From DATIXD01 sp035518875 (GTDB lineage: Bacteria; Pseudomonadota; Gammaproteobacteria; Methylococcales; Methylococcaceae): a stretch of DNA of 7,995 bases. Under the pieces are notes generated by a model that saw nothing but the letters and a program-made list of their open reading frames with translations, ran no database searches and was not told the origin of the DNA. Position 1 is the first letter of the stretch, and the number at the start of each line of letters is the position of its first letter. Location of the stretch: positions 1 through 7,995 of the forward strand of contig DATIXD010000363.1 in the NCBI GenBank assembly GCA_035518875.1, in the 5' to 3' direction. Positions 1 to 6,653 of the stretch are shown here, piece by piece. A program made the position numbers and the translations under genes.

Positions 1-135
1 GTGCTTCTGCCCCAAGTTCATGCGCGCCATGTCGTCGGGTGAGTTGACCACGAAAAACAGCACGAAGGTCAGAATGTTCACCCCGATCAGTAGCGGGATG
101 GCGTAAAGAATGCGGCGTATGAGATAGTGGATCAT
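1..135 (-). CDS. DppB/YejB-type peptide ABC transporter permease, N-terminal fragment
   Basis: This is the first 45 codons of an inner-membrane permease; the rest lies beyond the window edge. The ATG begins at 135. The visible protein starts MIHYLIRRILYAIPLLIG and has one hydrophobic helix at about residues 8-30, followed by a periplasmic stretch with NSPDDMAR. That is the typical beginning of binding-protein-dependent transport permeases of the DppB/OppB/YejB group: a basic start, first helix with Pro, then a loop with P-x-D. In the family it forms the transmembrane channel with a second permease and two ATPases. Its start lies 2 nt after the TAA of the cold-shock/Excalibur gene, and the preceding bases (TTAAAG) give only a poor Shine-Dalgarno, so translation probably depends on coupling to the gene before it. 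The partner is presumably the binding protein at 751-2952. Family assignment rests on a short fragment plus context. Confidence 0.8.
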   Translation of the reverse strand, partial: MIHYLIRRILYAIPLLIGVNILTFVLFFVVNSPDDMARMNLGQKH

Positions 136-137
136 CT

Positions 138-749
138 TTAATGCCCACACCAATCTTCACACGGACGACCATCGTTATCGCCGTCCATTTCAGTACCTGG
201 GCAATTATTCAGGTAAAATTTTGCTTCCTCGCAAGAACTCATTTCTGAGCACCTTGTTTTCCCTTCGCAGTGATACCGCGGCGCATCCTTTACTTGCTCT
301 ACTTCAGACGCCGGTTCAATAATGTTATTAACCAGCTCTGTTCTGGTTGTTACCTTGTCATAGACAAGTAATCCAACAACGATAACGAGCAGATAACCCA
401 ATGTGAAGCCAGCACGACTTCGACTCTTTTTGGGCTTTACGGTTCGATAGGAACTCATCATACCAGATGGTTTCCCTTTGTCTTTTCTAACAGATTGTTT
501 AGGCCTCAAAACCAGAGCTTGGTCTGGATTGAAAACACTCGACACACCCTCGATGCTGGCGTTGATTGCCCTGGCCTTGCCACTATCGTCGATCTCGACA
601 TCAAAATGAATCACATCGCCAACTCTTGGACGACGACTCATATTCTTCAGTGCTGAAATATGAATAAAGATATCCCTAGCTTCATTTTCGGGCCTTACAA
701 ACCCAAACCCCTTATCGTCATTCCATTTCCGCAAGTTTCCTTTCAGCAT
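138..749 (-). CDS. Membrane-anchored cold-shock domain protein with periplasmic Excalibur domain
   Basis: A 203-residue, three-part protein. Residues 1-68 are a cold-shock domain (OB fold binding single-stranded RNA/DNA) with RNP1-like KGFGFV at 13-18 and RNP2-like DIFIHISAL at 26-34. Residues 69-112 are a basic linker ending KPKKSRSR. Residues about 113-131 are one hydrophobic helix. Residues about 158-203 are an Excalibur domain with the D-x-D-x-D-G-x-x-C-E pattern (D189, D191, D193, G194, C197, E198) and six cysteines (161, 167, 173, 183, 197, 201). The basic linker before the helix predicts the cold-shock domain inside the cell and the Cys-rich putative Ca-binding domain in the periplasm. 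I chose the ATG at 749 over an upstream in-frame start at 776 because AAGGA lies 7 nt before it and the protein then begins exactly at the cold-shock domain. It starts 1 nt after the binding-protein stop and is AT-richer than its neighbours. Domain calls are firm; the function is unknown. Confidence 0.88.
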   Translation of the reverse strand: MLKGNLRKWNDDKGFGFVRPENEARDIFIHISALKNMSRRPRVGDVIHFDVEIDDSGKARAINASIEGVSSVFNPDQALVLRPKQSVRKDKGKPSGMMSSYRTVKPKKSRSRAGFTLGYLLVIVVGLLVYDKVTTRTELVNNIIEPASEVEQVKDAPRYHCEGKTRCSEMSSCEEAKFYLNNCPGTEMDGDNDGRPCEDWCGH

Positions 750-750
750 G

Positions 751-2952
751 CTAGGTTCCTTGTAATGCGTCCGCACTTTGTCTACGTCGATAAGCCAGCC
801 ATGCCGGCAACACAGCGATAATTATCAAAAAGAAAATAATCGCTAAGGGCCAGTATACGGGCCGGTTCCATTCAGCCCGCTTTTCAGAGCGGCGAGAGGC
901 ATCGATGCGCTGATATTTGAGCTCGTTATTCGCCATCAGATTGGGTTTCAGGTTCCGGTACCAGTCGTGGCTCAGCGAGAAATTCTTCGGATGGTAACCG
1001 AAAACCCAGGGCGAATCCCGCCTGAGGATTTCCTGCAATTGCCGAATCAAGTCCAGGCGCTCGGTGCCATCGTCCATGTTCCGCATGCGCTCGAACAAAG
1101 CATCGAATTGCGGGTTCTGGTAATTGGCTGCGTTTTCACCGCCCTTTCCCACCTTGGCGTTGGGGCCGTAAAGCAGGAAGAAGAAATTCTCGGGGTCCGG
1201 ATAGTCGGCGTTCCAGCCCCACATAAAAATCTGCGCGTTGCCGGCAGCCATTTTCTGCTGAAACTGGTTGTAGTCGGTGGTGCGCAGCACCAGCTGAATG
1301 CCCAGCTTGGCGAACTGCTTGCGATACCAGCTCAGAATCGACTTGCTGTCGGGCCCCGTCGCCACCGTATCCAGATAAAGAACGAGAGGCTTCCCGGTCT
1401 TGGCATCCGCCCCATCAGGATAACCCGCCTCAGCCAAGAGTCGTTTGGCCTCGGACTGGCTTTTGCGATGCGGCGCACCGTCCGCCCATTCGTAGACATA
1501 GGGATTGATGCCGGCCTCGCCTTCCTCGTGGCCGAAGATGCCCGGCGGCAACACACCCTGGGCGGGAACGCCCCGTCCGTTGGTGAAAATGGAGATGAAT
1601 TCCTCGTAATCCACCGCGATGTTGATAGCCCGTCGTAGCAACCTGGCGCGCTCCTCATAGCCGCCCACGACAGGATCGAGCATGTTGAATCCCATATAGA
1701 ACGACGAGGTCGCCACCGCCGTTCGCAGGCTGATGCCCTTGGCCTTCATCTCAGGGGTCAAATCGACGCTTCCCTGACCGCCAAATTGAACGGCCTGATC
1801 GAAATTGTCCGACGCCAGACCGGAGGCATCGTAATAGCCCTGCAAAAACTTGTTCCAGTAGGGAATGGTTTCCTTTTCCAGGGTGAAAACCACCTGATCG
1901 ATAAACGGGAGCTTCTTCCCGGCATCGTTGAGGTAGCCATTCGCCGCATCCTCGGGCTCGCCTTCTCCCGGATAGCGCTCGTCATGAAAGTTCGGATTTT
2001 TGAGCAGCACCATGCGGCGGTTCGGATTGTTCTCCGCCAGCATGTACGCCCCGGTGCCGACGGGATACCAGTCCAGAGTGATGTTTTTCGCGATCAATCC
2101 CGGCTGCGAATAAAAGACATCGGCCTCCCAGGGCATGGGCGCGAAAAACGGCATCGCCAGCCAGAAGCGGAACTGCGGATATTTGCCATGCAACCGAATC
2201 TTGAAACGGTGGTGATCGACGACTTCCACGCCTTCCAGTGAATACCTGCGGATATCGAAAAACCGCTGCTGGTCGGAACGGGCCCGATAATTGGCCTCCA
2301 GCCTGTCGCCGAGATCCTTCAGACCAACGATGTGCTCCTTCATCAGTTCCGCGATGGGCGAATGTAATTGGGGATGCATCAGCCGCTTGATCTGGTAGAC
2401 GTAGTCCTCTGCCGTCAGCTCGCGGCTTCCCATCGCAGTGAAATCGGCAATGGTCTGAATGTCCTCCAGTTCCTGCTCGCTCAGTTCATGGTAGCGGTAG
2501 CGCCCATCTTTGGCTTTGGCGAAAGCTGGATGCGGCTGGAAAAGCACACCGGGCTTGAGTTTGATGTCATATTCGCTGTAGACAATGGCATCATCCGCAA
2601 CATCCGCGGGCAAGGGCTGCAGGTCGCGATCCAGGTAACGAACCTCGGGCATGGCTGCCGCCGTCAACGGAACCAGGTTATAGGGCCGCTTGAGGTAATG
2701 GTACTGAAACAGCGGCTCGTAAACCTGGGCAATGATCTCGTATTCGTTGGAACTATAGGCGCGCGCCGGGTCTAGATGCTTGGGACGCTCGGCGAACGCC
2801 GTGTAGAGGATGTTCTTGCCCTCGTCCTTGGACGGATAAGGATCATTCAAGGGCTCATCGCCGCAGGCGCCCAACAGAGCCAGGCACGACAAGAGGCACA
2901 GCAACCGCGCCAGCCTGCTTGAGGGGAGATGATCGAAACGAGAATTTCGCAT
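751..2952 (-). CDS. Family 5 (peptide/oligopeptide) solute-binding lipoprotein with C-terminal membrane helix
   Basis: A 733-residue extracytoplasmic substrate-binding protein of a peptide-type ABC transporter. The N-terminus is a lipoprotein signal: basic start, hydrophobic stretch, then LLGAC with the lipidated cysteine at residue 30, followed by Gly-Asp. The mature part resembles family 5 binding proteins: RPKHLDPARAYSS near the start with YEPLFQYHY shortly after, AEDYVYQIKRLMHP, PVGTGAYML and FMWGWNADYPDPENFF. It is longer than typical DppA/OppA (about 510-540). Near the C-terminus there is a strongly hydrophobic segment (PLAIIFFLIIIAVLPAWLAY) followed by RRR, a likely membrane helix with a cytoplasmic tail, so the protein may be anchored at both ends. 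I chose ATG 2952 because it starts the signal peptide. The upstream in-frame TTG at 3000 would overlap the putative -10 box. No good Shine-Dalgarno precedes 2952. The permease at 1-135 is the probable partner. The substrate cannot be told from sequence. Confidence 0.9.
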   Translation of the reverse strand: MRNSRFDHLPSSRLARLLCLLSCLALLGACGDEPLNDPYPSKDEGKNILYTAFAERPKHLDPARAYSSNEYEIIAQVYEPLFQYHYLKRPYNLVPLTAAAMPEVRYLDRDLQPLPADVADDAIVYSEYDIKLKPGVLFQPHPAFAKAKDGRYRYHELSEQELEDIQTIADFTAMGSRELTAEDYVYQIKRLMHPQLHSPIAELMKEHIVGLKDLGDRLEANYRARSDQQRFFDIRRYSLEGVEVVDHHRFKIRLHGKYPQFRFWLAMPFFAPMPWEADVFYSQPGLIAKNITLDWYPVGTGAYMLAENNPNRRMVLLKNPNFHDERYPGEGEPEDAANGYLNDAGKKLPFIDQVVFTLEKETIPYWNKFLQGYYDASGLASDNFDQAVQFGGQGSVDLTPEMKAKGISLRTAVATSSFYMGFNMLDPVVGGYEERARLLRRAINIAVDYEEFISIFTNGRGVPAQGVLPPGIFGHEEGEAGINPYVYEWADGAPHRKSQSEAKRLLAEAGYPDGADAKTGKPLVLYLDTVATGPDSKSILSWYRKQFAKLGIQLVLRTTDYNQFQQKMAAGNAQIFMWGWNADYPDPENFFFLLYGPNAKVGKGGENAANYQNPQFDALFERMRNMDDGTERLDLIRQLQEILRRDSPWVFGYHPKNFSLSHDWYRNLKPNLMANNELKYQRIDASRRSEKRAEWNRPVYWPLAIIFFLIIIAVLPAWLAYRRRQSADALQGT
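757..761 (-). promoter_or_regulatory. Ribosome binding site that sets the cold-shock/Excalibur start
   Basis: AAGGA lies 7 nt before the ATG at 749, within the last codons of the binding-protein gene (CAA GGA ACC TAG). It decides for the 749 start over the one at 776, which has no such site. If the small gene is a later arrival, this site may once have served the permease that now starts at 135. Confidence 0.7.
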
Positions 2953-2999
2953 GGATTGAAAAGAGTTGGAACCGTGTCCGGCAGCGGTTGCGCGGCGCA

Positions 3000-3028
3000 A
3001 TTATACGCGAGCGCGACATTTGCGACAG
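3000..3028 (-). promoter_or_regulatory. Putative sigma-70-type promoter for the binding-protein operon
   Basis: On the minus strand the -10 hexamer is the consensus TATAAT (3005 to 3000). CTGTCG (3028 to 3023) stands 17 nt upstream as a weak -35, matching TTGACA at 3 of 6 positions. Transcription would start near 2993 and give a leader of roughly 40 nt before the ATG at 2952. This fits the change from the lipid-transport operon to the peptide-transport genes. It is read by eye only. Confidence 0.5.
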
Positions 3029-3049
3029 GGCGGGCGCTCAGAGCGCGAC
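3009..3049. repeat. Repeated GAGCGCGAC motif and short palindrome around the -35 region
   Basis: GAGCGCGAC occurs at 3009-3017 and again at 3041-3049 on the plus strand, 32 bp apart (about three helical turns), on either side of the proposed -35 box. The second copy overlaps a perfect palindrome, GCGCTC-A-GAGCGC, at 3034-3046. The layout could be an operator or activator site. The motifs are short and G+C-rich, so chance is possible. No T-run follows on either strand, so it does not look like a terminator. Confidence 0.25.
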
Positions 3050-3079
3050 GGTCAGCTTCTGCCTTTGGCGAATAAAGAC

Positions 3080-3706
3080 TTACTCAGAAGACTCATTCAA
3101 AACGAGAGTGCGCAGGAATCCTGCAATTTCCCGGCTCAAGGCCCCAAGCGCCGCACTTTGGGCGGACACGATACTTTCGTAACTCGTCACGTCGGCTGGC
3201 AGGGAATAGGCGGACTTCTTGAGGTGGATCGGTTGGTTATTCTTCATCACACTCCAACTCGCATCGAGAATGCTCTGTCCGCTCGAGGCGACATGAAAGC
3301 GGTCCACCTCGACCTCGACAACATAGACAGGATGAAAGGATCGTTGCCATGGGAACGTCAACACCCGGTCGGTGGGAATCGCCTGGGATAAGTTCTCCAC
3401 GAGAACCCGGGTGAAATTGCCCTTCAATGGCTCCGACCAGCGTTGAAACTCATCCAATTTGAGCTGATTGCGGCCTGAACTCAGCACGATTTGGGGACGA
3501 TCGAGGTAACCGGGAAATGTGACCGGCCCCACCCCGATCAAGGGCGTTTCCTCGGGCAACGGCGATGACGTCTTGATCTCGGCGGGCGGGACGGGCTGCA
3601 ACAAATAAAAGTTGGCCGGACGTCCCGGCCCCAGGCAGCCGCCTAGCAAAAGAGCCGAGAGGGACAGAACTTGCAATCGCGCCAACCGGCGAATGTCCAT
3701 GGACAT
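3080..3706 (-). CDS. PqiC-like ABC-type transport auxiliary lipoprotein
   Basis: A 208-residue lipoprotein of the PqiC (DUF330) type, the outer-membrane-side partner of MCE transporters. A basic N-terminus and hydrophobic stretch end in the lipobox LGGC, with the lipidated cysteine at residue 24. The mature protein begins with the family's ANFYLLQPV stretch, followed by LIGVGPVTFPGYLDRPQIV and a WSEPLKGNFTRVLVENL segment, all typical of this group. In E. coli PqiC is an outer-membrane lipoprotein working with the MCE protein PqiB; here it probably receives or passes on the cargo of the MlaD-like protein encoded just upstream. The ATG at 3706 shares one base with the MCE stop codon (TGATG) and has GGAGG 6 nt before it. 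A second ATG at 3700 and a TTG at 3709 are alternatives, but the 3706 spacing is best. It is the last gene of the five-gene block; no clear terminator follows. Confidence 0.88.
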   Translation of the reverse strand: MSMDIRRLARLQVLSLSALLLGGCLGPGRPANFYLLQPVPPAEIKTSSPLPEETPLIGVGPVTFPGYLDRPQIVLSSGRNQLKLDEFQRWSEPLKGNFTRVLVENLSQAIPTDRVLTFPWQRSFHPVYVVEVEVDRFHVASSGQSILDASWSVMKNNQPIHLKKSAYSLPADVTSYESIVSAQSAALGALSREIAGFLRTLVLNESSE

Positions 3707-4695
3707 CAATCTCCTCCTGTCTGCTTGCCGTAGATCAGGGAATCGGGGTTCCTCTCCAGATAATCGGCCAAGATATGGATGCCCCGCGCCGCCTTGGCTA
3801 ATTCATCCAGGGCGCTTTCCAGGGCGACCTGGAACCTGGGATCATTGACCTGGGAAAGCGTGGTTTTGGCTTCCTGCATCAATGCCGCACTGTTCTTCAG
3901 ACTGTCATCGATTCCGGTCATGACCGGGCCCACTCGGTTATTGAAGTTCTTGATCAACTCCTGGCTATTGCTGAGCGTCAAATTGATGTTCTTGATCGTC
4001 GGATCCAGCTTGCTATCAAACTGGTCCAGGGTTTTGTTGATCTTGATCAGCGCCCGATCGGCGGACACGAGGATCGATTGGGTTTCCCCGGATTCAAGAA
4101 TCTGCTGAATTCTCTTGACGGAGGCCGCTATGGCCTGCATCGTCTCCTGAATCGGCAGGTTCCGGATCTCCGAAATCGCCTCGCCCACGGTATTCTGGAT
4201 CTCCTCCTTGCTGGACGGCATCGAAGGGATTTCCCCATACGGGGTGAATTTGAAATTCTCACCCAACAAGCGGATCGCGGTGTGGGGCTTATAATCCAAT
4301 TCGACATAGAGTTGCCCGGTAACCAGACTCTGCAATGCCAGTTGCGCCCTCAGGCCCTTTTCAACGTAATCTTTCAACCGTCCTGGCTTGGATTGCATGG
4401 GCCGTCCGTAAGTTAACACCTTGCTGGGATCCATCTCGATGACCACAGGCGTCGCGATTTTATCGGTGACCGGATCGGCTACCACCAGGATGTCGTTCAC
4501 CTTGCCCACCGTGACCCCTTTCAACTTGACCGGGGCGCCCACGTTCAAGCCGTTGATCGATTCAGAAAAAAAGATCATGGCCTGGGGCAGCGGCGTCGCC
4601 CGCCAGGTGGCAAAATACATGACGACGATGACCAGCAAGGCTAGCGCGCCGACGACGAAACCGCCAATCAGGGCGGGATTGGCTTTTTGACTCAT
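3706..4695 (-). CDS. MlaD/MCE-domain protein of lipid ABC transporter
   Basis: A 329-residue periplasmic, inner-membrane-anchored MCE protein. One N-terminal helix (about residues 8-29) is followed by a single MCE domain (about 36-135) that includes INGLNVGAPVKLKGVTVGKV and ends with GLRAQLALQSLVTGQLYVEL, the family's pore-loop region. Residues about 160-310 are rich in heptad-like hydrophobic spacing and helix formers, and the end carries the common LERNPDSLIYGK motif. In known systems such proteins form hexameric rings through which lipid moves; the long helical tail could build a tube or needle reaching toward the outer membrane. It is much longer than E. coli MlaD (about 180 residues). 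The ATG overlaps the ATPase stop by 4 nt (ATGA) and only a weak AGG stands before it, so translation is probably coupled. The cargo (phospholipid or another hydrophobic compound) is inferred from the family. Confidence 0.92.
   Translation of the reverse strand: MSQKANPALIGGFVVGALALLVIVVMYFATWRATPLPQAMIFFSESINGLNVGAPVKLKGVTVGKVNDILVVADPVTDKIATPVVIEMDPSKVLTYGRPMQSKPGRLKDYVEKGLRAQLALQSLVTGQLYVELDYKPHTAIRLLGENFKFTPYGEIPSMPSSKEEIQNTVGEAISEIRNLPIQETMQAIAASVKRIQQILESGETQSILVSADRALIKINKTLDQFDSKLDPTIKNINLTLSNSQELIKNFNNRVGPVMTGIDDSLKNSAALMQEAKTTLSQVNDPRFQVALESALDELAKAARGIHILADYLERNPDSLIYGKQTGGD
3713..3717 (-). promoter_or_regulatory. Ribosome binding site for the PqiC-like gene
   Basis: GGAGG lies within the last sense codons of the MCE gene (GGA GGA GAT TGA), 6 nt before the ATG at 3706. 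This lets ribosomes finishing the MCE protein restart at once, and it selects ATG 3706 among three closely spaced start codons. Confidence 0.75.
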
Positions 4696-5480
4696 GATGC
4701 AGCCTGTTTCGAGTTTGCCATATCGCCAGCCTCCTCCGCGCCCCGCGTCAGGAACTGACGCACTTTTGGATTATCGCTCTCGGCCAGCAGCTGTTTCGGG
4801 TCGCCTGCGGCGATCATGGTTTTAGTTTCGGGATCAAGGAAGACGGAATTGTTGCCGATCGCGAAAATGCTGGCCAACTCGTGGGTCACGACCACGATGG
4901 TGCTGCCCAGACTGTCTCTCAAATGCACGATCAGATCGTCCAACAGTTTGGAACTGACGGGATCCAGGCCGGCGGAGGGCTCATCGAAGAACAGGATTTC
5001 CGGATCCAGGGCCATGGCGCGCGCCAGACCTGCGCGTTTTTGCATGCCGCCGCTGATTTCCGAAGGGTAGTAATCCTCAAACCCCGCCAGGCCGACCAGC
5101 GCCAGCTTGAGCGAGACGATCTCGCCGATCTCCCTGGGGCTCAGATCGGTGTATTCTCCGAGCGGGAGTGCGATGTTCTCGGCCAGGGTCATCGAACTCC
5201 ACAAGGCGCCGCTCTGGTAAAGCACGCCGATGCGTCGCATCAGTTGCTCCCGCTCCGCATCCGATGCCTGCCAGAAGCTCTTGTTTTCGTAATACACGTC
5301 CCCGCGCGCTGGAGCCTGCAGGCCGATCAGATGACGCAGCAAGGTGCTCTTGCCGCAGCCGCTGCCACCCATGATGATGAAAATATCACCCCGGTTGACG
5401 GTGAAATTGAGGTCGCGCTGGATCACGAACGCGCCGTAGGCCATGGTGAGATCGGAAACCGCAATATGGGGCGTTGTCAT
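4692..5480 (-). CDS. MlaF-like ABC transporter ATP-binding protein
   Basis: A 262-residue cytoplasmic ATPase that powers the MlaE-type permease. All ABC motifs are intact: Walker A GGSGCGKST (38-46), Q-loop glutamine in LYQSGALW (Q89), signature SGGMQKR (143-149), Walker B ILFFDE with catalytic E167, D-loop SAGLDP (169-174) and switch histidine H200 in VVTHE. The YQSGALWSSMTLAENIALPL segment after the Q-loop is characteristic of the MlaF/Mkl subfamily of lipid transporters. The C-terminal extension after about residue 230 (KVRQFLTRG then an acidic tail) also fits MlaF. The ATG lies 3 nt after the permease stop with no strong Shine-Dalgarno, so coupling to the permease is likely. The end overlaps the MCE gene by 4 nt. 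Nothing is missing or broken. Confidence 0.95.
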   Translation of the reverse strand: MTTPHIAVSDLTMAYGAFVIQRDLNFTVNRGDIFIIMGGSGCGKSTLLRHLIGLQAPARGDVYYENKSFWQASDAEREQLMRRIGVLYQSGALWSSMTLAENIALPLGEYTDLSPREIGEIVSLKLALVGLAGFEDYYPSEISGGMQKRAGLARAMALDPEILFFDEPSAGLDPVSSKLLDDLIVHLRDSLGSTIVVVTHELASIFAIGNNSVFLDPETKTMIAAGDPKQLLAESDNPKVRQFLTRGAEEAGDMANSKQAAS

Positions 5481-5483
5481 GGT

Positions 5484-6653
5484 TTAAATACCCAATTGGG
5501 TCGTCAATATCGTCATCACGGAATCCGAAACGATAATGAGGACAATGCCCGTGACCACGGCCGAAGTCGCCGCAAATCCGACCGCGGAGGAACTCCGTCC
5601 GCATTGCATCCCCCGCATGCAGCCGGCGATGGCCACCAGCACCCCGAATACCCCGGACTTGAAGATGCCGACGGCGAAATCGGCGACGTCCACCATCTTG
5701 CGGGTCTCCTGCAGATATTCCACAAACGAAATATCGAACAGACCGATAGCCACCAGCGCTCCGCCGAACATCCCCAGAAAATCGGCATACAGACACAGCA
5801 AGGGCATCATCAAGATCAAGGCCAGCATCCTGGGGAGCACCAAGAATTCCATGGGGGGAAATCCCATGGTTTTTAACGCATCGATCTCCTGATTCACCTG
5901 CATCGTTCCCAGTTGGGCCGCATATGCCGCTCCGGTCCGCCCTGCCATGACGATCGCCGTCATCATGGCCCCCATCTCGCGCGCCATACCGATGCCCACC
6001 AAATCCGCGATATAGATTTGCGCACCGAACACGGCCAGTTGATGTGCGCCGACGAAAGCCAAAATCAAACCGACCAACACGCTGATCATCGTGACGATAG
6101 GCAATGCCTGGGCCCCGCATTCCTGGAGGAACAGGGCGAGATCGACGCTGCGAAACCGCGCCCGACCGGTGCACAGCTTTCCGACCGACAATGAGACTTC
6201 CCCGATGAAGCTGAGAAATTCCCGAGCTTCTTTCCGAACATTCAGTGTCGCCATGCCAATGTGCGCGAGAATTCCGGACAGCTCGGCATCACGGCGGGCT
6301 CCCGCGCGCTCGGGGACTGCATACGCCAGGTGGAGCATGCCTTGGACGCCCGCAGGCAGACCTCGATAATCCACCTGGATTTCCTTTTCCCGGCAGTGGT
6401 TGATGAGCTTCATCAGAAAGGTCAACAAGACGCTATCCCACCGGATCAAGTCCTGCGCGTCGAAACAGACCTTCCGGTTCCTCAAATCGTCGGACAGCTT
6501 TTCGACGATCTCCTCGGACGATGGAATGGAACCGCCTACTTCCCAGGAACCGGAAATGATTATCTTGATCCCGTCCGGATGTTTTTCAACACTTAAACGG
6601 CCAGAAGTGGTCACGTGACTGTAAAAGCCGGCTAAGCGCCAAATCGGGGCCAT
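5484..6653 (-). CDS. STAS-MlaE fusion permease of lipid ABC transporter
   Basis: A 389-residue inner-membrane permease. Residues about 17-115 form a STAS domain (VEKHPDGIKIIISGSW, then FDAQDLIRWDSVLLTFLMKL), equivalent to separate MlaB in E. coli. Residues about 145-389 form the MlaE domain with several membrane helices. Family hallmarks are REMGAMMTAIVMAGRTGAA (225-243), the coupling-helix motif QEIDALKTMGF (255-265) and RGMQCGRSSSAVGFAATSAV near the end. It dimerises in known systems, binds two MlaF-like ATPases and passes lipid to the MCE ring. The ATG at 6653 has GAAGGG 6 nt upstream; this makes a 22-nt overlap with the end of the sulfide:quinone oxidoreductase gene. An in-frame GTG at 6614 would avoid the overlap but has no ribosome binding site. 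The STAS-MlaE fusion is common in proteobacteria; the gene in front of it is what is unusual. Confidence 0.92.
   Translation of the reverse strand: MAPIWRLAGFYSHVTTSGRLSVEKHPDGIKIIISGSWEVGGSIPSSEEIVEKLSDDLRNRKVCFDAQDLIRWDSVLLTFLMKLINHCREKEIQVDYRGLPAGVQGMLHLAYAVPERAGARRDAELSGILAHIGMATLNVRKEAREFLSFIGEVSLSVGKLCTGRARFRSVDLALFLQECGAQALPIVTMISVLVGLILAFVGAHQLAVFGAQIYIADLVGIGMAREMGAMMTAIVMAGRTGAAYAAQLGTMQVNQEIDALKTMGFPPMEFLVLPRMLALILMMPLLCLYADFLGMFGGALVAIGLFDISFVEYLQETRKMVDVADFAVGIFKSGVFGVLVAIAGCMRGMQCGRSSSAVGFAATSAVVTGIVLIIVSDSVMTILTTQLGI

Noticed and set aside
750..776. Start of the cold-shock/Excalibur protein at 776, adding nine residues
   Set aside because: It would run into the end of the binding-protein gene without a ribosome binding site, whereas ATG 749 has AAGGA at 7 nt and starts exactly at the cold-shock domain.
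2970..2989. AACCG-N10-CGGTT inverted repeat in the leader of the binding-protein gene as a riboswitch or attenuator
   Set aside because: A 5-bp stem with a 10-nt loop is weak and common by chance; no known riboswitch features are seen.
2953..3000. Upstream extension of the binding protein to a TTG at 3000, adding 16 residues
   Set aside because: The TTG overlaps the putative TATAAT box, the added residues are not signal-peptide-like, and ATG 2952 begins a normal lipoprotein signal.
3034..3046. GCGCTC-A-GAGCGC palindrome as a terminator for the lipid-transport operon
   Set aside because: The loop would be a single base and no T-run follows on either strand, so it is kept only as a possible protein-binding site.
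6612..6614. GTG start for the STAS-MlaE permease that would avoid the overlap with sqr
   Set aside because: No Shine-Dalgarno precedes it, while ATG 6653 has GAAGGG at 6 nt; overlaps are usual in this operon.
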